This document shows positions 18,623 through 21,126 of a DNA stretch of 21,126 nt, piece by piece (position 1 is the stretch's first letter; every line of letters starts with the position of its first letter). The translations under genes and the position numbers were made by a program. This stretch comes from a virus: the IMG/VR virus record IMGVR_UViG_3300010370_000295, positions 1 to 21,126 of that record; one strand, given 5' to 3'. Under the pieces are notes generated by a model, which was given only the letters and a program-made list of their open reading frames with translations, did no database searches and had not been told where the DNA came from.

Positions 18623-18770
18623 AAAGAAAGAGAGCCATGTCCCAGACCCTACACCAGATAGGCAACTAGAGCACCCATCTGGATGGTGTATAACTGGACA
18701 CCATGATGGATGCAAGTATCAATTTGATCATGGTAAGTGTGGATGTATTTGTCATAAGGAGAAGAAATGA
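18615..18770 (+). CDS. Small Cys/His-rich protein
   Basis: 51 residues from ATG 18615, with GGAGGG at 18601-18606. The N-terminus is basic (MARKKESHVPDPTPDRQ). The rest has a zinc-site pattern: C-I-T-G-H-H-D-G-C, then a His and C-x-C-x-C-H (GKCGCICHKEKK). At least four Cys and three His are available for one compact site. It overlaps the phosphatase by eight bases and the next gene by ATGA. Similar mini-proteins are seen in actinophages. Function unknown. Confidence 0.8.
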   Translation: MARKKESHVPDPTPDRQLEHPSGWCITGHHDGCKYQFDHGKCGCICHKEKK

Positions 18771-19003
18771 GCAAGTCTAAGTATGGAAATAGTAATCTTT
18801 ATATGACTACCCGCGAGTTTGCGGATCTAGTTATTGAGGTTCTACATGAGCAGAATTATTTTAAGAAGGATGATACTGCTCATCCAGGCGACATTTGTTT
18901 TGCTTTCTCTACTATTTCTGAGACTATTGGCGCAGCAATGTCTTGGGCTATTCAGCAGGAGGCAAAGGTGGTTACAGATAAGAAGAACGCTGGATATCTT
19001 TAA
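18767..19003 (+). CDS. Hypothetical protein
   Basis: 78 residues, ATG overlapping the previous stop. After a polar start (MSKSKYGNSNLYM) it reads TTREFADLVIEVLHEQNYFK, then DTAHPGDICFAFSTISETIG and AAMSWAIQQEAKVVTDKKNA. Two helices flank a central GDICFAF turn. No motif is recognised. It is part of a chain of overlapping genes from the HAD phosphatase to the IMPDH/GMPR-like enzyme, suggesting joint expression. Confidence 0.8.
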   Translation: MSKSKYGNSNLYMTTREFADLVIEVLHEQNYFKKDDTAHPGDICFAFSTISETIGAAMSWAIQQEAKVVTDKKNAGYL

Positions 19004-19182
19004 TGCCAACCTATACATACATTTGTGCAATGTGCGGTCAATTTGATTGGATTCATCCAATGAATGAAGACTTGCTATATTGTCCTAAATGTGGAATACC
19101 TGACTTCAAGAAGGTATTTGGAAATGTAGGAATATCGTTTAAGGGTTCTGGATTTTATTCTACGGATAGTAAGGGCAAGTAA
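19003..19182 (+). CDS. FmdB-type zinc ribbon protein
   Basis: 59 residues from ATG 19003, overlapping the previous stop (TAATG). It shows the FmdB/CxxC_CxxC_SSSS pattern from end to end: MPTYTYICAMCGQFDW with C8-x2-C11, LLYCPKCG with C27-x2-C30, then the conserved end FKKVFGNVGISFKGSGFYST. These proteins are small regulators or chaperone-like factors with unclear roles in bacteria. It ends with TAATG joined to the next gene. The role in the phage is not known. Confidence 0.9.
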   Translation: MPTYTYICAMCGQFDWIHPMNEDLLYCPKCGIPDFKKVFGNVGISFKGSGFYSTDSKGK

Positions 19183-20231
19183 TGCAAAAATATATCGATA
19201 CCGCTCTTTGTTTTGACGATATCCTTCTTGTTCCACAGAGAAGTTCAGTTTCATCACGGCATTCAGTAGATACAAAAATGATTATTGGAAGTGGCAAGAG
19301 GGCTATCAGTCTTGATCTTCCCGTTGTTGCTGCACCTATGGATACCGTTTGTGATATTGAAATGTGCATTGCTATGGCTAACGCAGGAGGATTGGGAATC
19401 CTTCATAGATATATGACATATGAAGAGCAGGTAAAAAAGGCCAAGACGCTTGCTGATGCAGAGTTTGGATTTGGCGTTGCAATTGCATCTAACAATGGTT
19501 TTCTTGAGCAGGCTCAGGCACTTTATTACGCAGGAGTGAGAATGCTTCTTGTTGATACGGCAAATGGGCACGGCAAGTATGCCATCAATGCGGTCAAGGC
19601 CTTGAGAGATAAGTTTGACGATGTACATATTATGGCAGGGAATGTAGCAACTGCTGACGGATTTGCTCGTCTTGCAGAGGCAGGAGCAGACTCTGTTCGT
19701 GTTGGAATTGGCGGCGGTAGCGCATGTACTACTCGTATTGTAAGTGGTCATGGAGTTCCTACACTGGCATCTATTATGGACTGTGATGCATGGCTAGAAA
19801 ACTTTGGCTCAAATGGAATCGATACTTGTTCAATCGTTGCTGATGGCGGAATTAGAAACTCAGGCGATATGGTCAAGGCATTTGCTGCTGGAGCACATGC
19901 AGTCATGATAGGATCTATGCTTGCTGGAACAGATGAGTCTCCTGGCACGGTCTTTATCAATGAGCAAGGCCAGCATGTTAAGGCCTTTCGTGGAATGGCT
20001 TCACGAGAGGCACAAAAGGATGCTACAGGCAATGTAAGCGTAGCGGAGGGAATTAGCACAACAATTCCCTACAAGGGATCTGTTAAAAACATTATTGATG
20101 AAATTCGTGGCGGCATAGGAAGTGGCTGCTCATACTCAGGAGTTTATAATCTATTTGAACTATCTTCTTTTGCAAAGTATGTCAAGGTAACTCACGCATC
20201 TCTCAATGAGTCTAAGCCTCACGCACAATAG
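19182..20231 (+). CDS. IMPDH/GMP-reductase family enzyme without CBS domains
   Basis: 349 residues. The TIM-barrel motifs are clear: [13 protein letters not shown] (9-21), VAAPMDTV (49-56), [18 protein letters not shown] (150-157), the catalytic loop [18 protein letters not shown] with C182, [11 protein letters not shown] (219-229) and [13 protein letters not shown] (243-255). The two CBS domains of usual IMPDH are absent, giving the length of GMP reductase. The flap lacks the IMPDH Arg-Tyr pair ([12 protein letters not shown] instead), which favours GMPR-like chemistry. The C-terminal LNESKPHAQ instead resembles IMPDH. So it makes XMP from IMP or IMP from GMP, and I cannot say which. It overlaps the FmdB gene by one base. 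Confidence 0.9.
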   Translation: MQKYIDTALCFDDILLVPQRSSVSSRHSVDTKMIIGSGKRAISLDLPVVAAPMDTVCDIEMCIAMANAGGLGILHRYMTYEEQVKKAKTLADAEFGFGVAIASNNGFLEQAQALYYAGVRMLLVDTANGHGKYAINAVKALRDKFDDVHIMAGNVATADGFARLAEAGADSVRVGIGGGSACTTRIVSGHGVPTLASIMDCDAWLENFGSNGIDTCSIVADGGIRNSGDMVKAFAAGAHAVMIGSMLAGTDESPGTVFINEQGQHVKAFRGMASREAQKDATGNVSVAEGISTTIPYKGSVKNIIDEIRGGIGSGCSYSGVYNLFELSSFAKYVKVTHASLNESKPHAQ

Positions 20232-20240
20232 GAGTTAATA

Positions 20241-21126
20241 ATGAACGAGTGGAAGCCTCTTAGTCGCAAGGATCAGCCTAAGGTGAGCAATGTTGAGATG
20301 GACAGCATTACCTCTCAACTTATTCTTCCTTTTGATTATGAATCAGATGGGCTTGAAAGTTTTTATCCTTATGACATTCCTGCTGATCTACCAGATCAGT
20401 GGGGCATTGGCGTTATTGTAGGAGCAAGTGGCACTGGCAAGTCTACGCTGTTGCAAGAATTCGGTACATATGAAAAAGTACAGTGGAATCATAACATGTC
20501 TATTGCATCCCATTTTGGCAGCGCAGAAGAGGCGAGCGAATTGCTAGCAGCAGCAGGACTTATGAGTGTGCCAGAATGGATTAAGCCATATGATGTATTA
20601 TCTACAGGTCAGAAATTTAGGGCTGACCTAGCGAGGAGTATTAAAAATAATGCTGTTATTGATGAGTTTACTTCTGTTGTTGATCGTAACGTTGCTAAGG
20701 CTGCTTCTACTGCACTATCACGATACGTCCGTAAAAACGGCGTTAGAAATATTGTGGTGGCTACTTGCCATAGGGACGTTCTTGAATTTCTGGAGCCTGA
20801 TTGGGTCATAGATACTGATAAGGGTGCTTGGTCTATCTCTAAGGAGTGGCAAAGGCGACCTCAACTGGATCTCACAATTTATCCGTGCGACTACACCCTT
20901 TGGGGCTACTTCGCTCCATATCACTACCTCACAGGAAACATCAACAGATCAGCACATTGTTATGTTGGGATCTGGGAAGGACAATTAGTTGCGTTTAATT
21001 CATGTATCACAGCACCGAACGGTAATTACAAGAACGCTTATCGCGGTCACCGTCTTGTCGTGCATCCTGACTATCAGGGGTTTGGTTTTGGCCCAAAGAT
21101 CAGCGAGGCGGTAGCACAACATTATG
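20241..21126 (+). CDS. ABC ATPase fused to GNAT acetyltransferase, 3' end missing
   Basis: 295 residues visible from ATG 20241, with AGGAG at 20230-20234, open to the right edge. The ABC part has Walker A GASGTGKS (61-68), signature LSTGQ (120-124), Walker B VIDEF (139-143) and switch H177 (ATCHRD). It is very small and has no membrane segments, so it is not a transporter. From about 205 a GNAT-like domain follows: YVGIWEGQLVAFNSC, then RLVVHPDYQGFGFGPKISEA, the acetyl-CoA binding strand-loop-helix. The order matches the COG2401 type of ABC-acetyltransferase fusions, which have been linked to nucleic-acid processing. Substrate unknown. Confidence 0.88.
   Translation, partial: MNEWKPLSRKDQPKVSNVEMDSITSQLILPFDYESDGLESFYPYDIPADLPDQWGIGVIVGASGTGKSTLLQEFGTYEKVQWNHNMSIASHFGSAEEASELLAAAGLMSVPEWIKPYDVLSTGQKFRADLARSIKNNAVIDEFTSVVDRNVAKAASTALSRYVRKNGVRNIVVATCHRDVLEFLEPDWVIDTDKGAWSISKEWQRRPQLDLTIYPCDYTLWGYFAPYHYLTGNINRSAHCYVGIWEGQLVAFNSCITAPNGNYKNAYRGHRLVVHPDYQGFGFGPKISEAVAQHY

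Noticed and set aside
19263-19751. 162-codon minus-strand frame
   Set aside because: It is antisense to the IMPDH/GMPR-like gene, Cys/Ser-rich and without domain; a shadow.

Overview
The window is a contiguous piece of a tailed double-stranded DNA phage genome (or a prophage/metagenomic phage contig). It carries a terminase small and large subunit pair, an M15-type endolysin, a second secreted lysozyme-like protein, ten tRNA genes and tightly packed small genes that mostly overlap by 1-14 bases. An actinobacterial host is suggested by a WhiB-type Fe-S regulator, a DUF7455-like zinc protein, an MSMEG_6728/pyrimidine-dimer-glycosylase-like protein and start codons placed directly after -10 boxes (leaderless style). 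The DNA is A+T-rich for an actinophage, so a low-GC actinobacterium, such as a freshwater planktonic lineage, is the likeliest host. That last step is inference. No integrase, repressor operon or CRISPR array is visible.

Layout. 1-3059 (+): a recombination/replication block with a Cas4-like Fe-S PD-(D/E)XK nuclease, a zinc-finger protein, a RuvC-like resolvase, a 49-residue HTH protein, a DUF3310 protein and an HNH protein. 3060-8433 (+): a signal-peptide lysozyme-like protein, terminase small and large subunits, a two-TM mini-protein, tRNA-Ile(UAU), an endolysin, a Cys-rich/Tudor protein and a conserved partner gene. 8462-11237 (+): a membrane-anchored protein, a possible Rossmann/SLOG-like protein, a dCMP-type deaminase, WhiB and a GlcNAc-transferase-like glycosyltransferase that seems to be cut short by one TAA codon. 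11259-13290 (+): small proteins, each group behind a recognisable sigma70-type promoter. 13287-14658 (+): a tRNA cluster (Gly, Arg, Tyr, Thr, Glu, Val, Gln, Leu) with two small genes and several hairpins. 14656-17958 (-): a four-gene sugar operon (CgeB-like GT, FkbM methyltransferase, GT2-like, GT4-like), the only minus-strand block. 18014-21126 (+): tRNA-Asn, a HAD phosphatase, zinc proteins including FmdB-type, an IMPDH/GMP-reductase family enzyme without CBS domains, and an ABC-ATPase fused to a GNAT acetyltransferase that runs off the edge.

How it fits together. The left part handles DNA recombination and packaging and the centre handles lysis. The right part looks like accessory metabolism: glycosylation of virion or DNA, purine nucleotide supply, end repair and tRNA supplementation. 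Control seems to rest on many near-consensus host-type promoters. In several of them an inverted repeat brackets or overlaps the -10 hexamer, the most striking having perfect 11-bp arms at 11480-11516.
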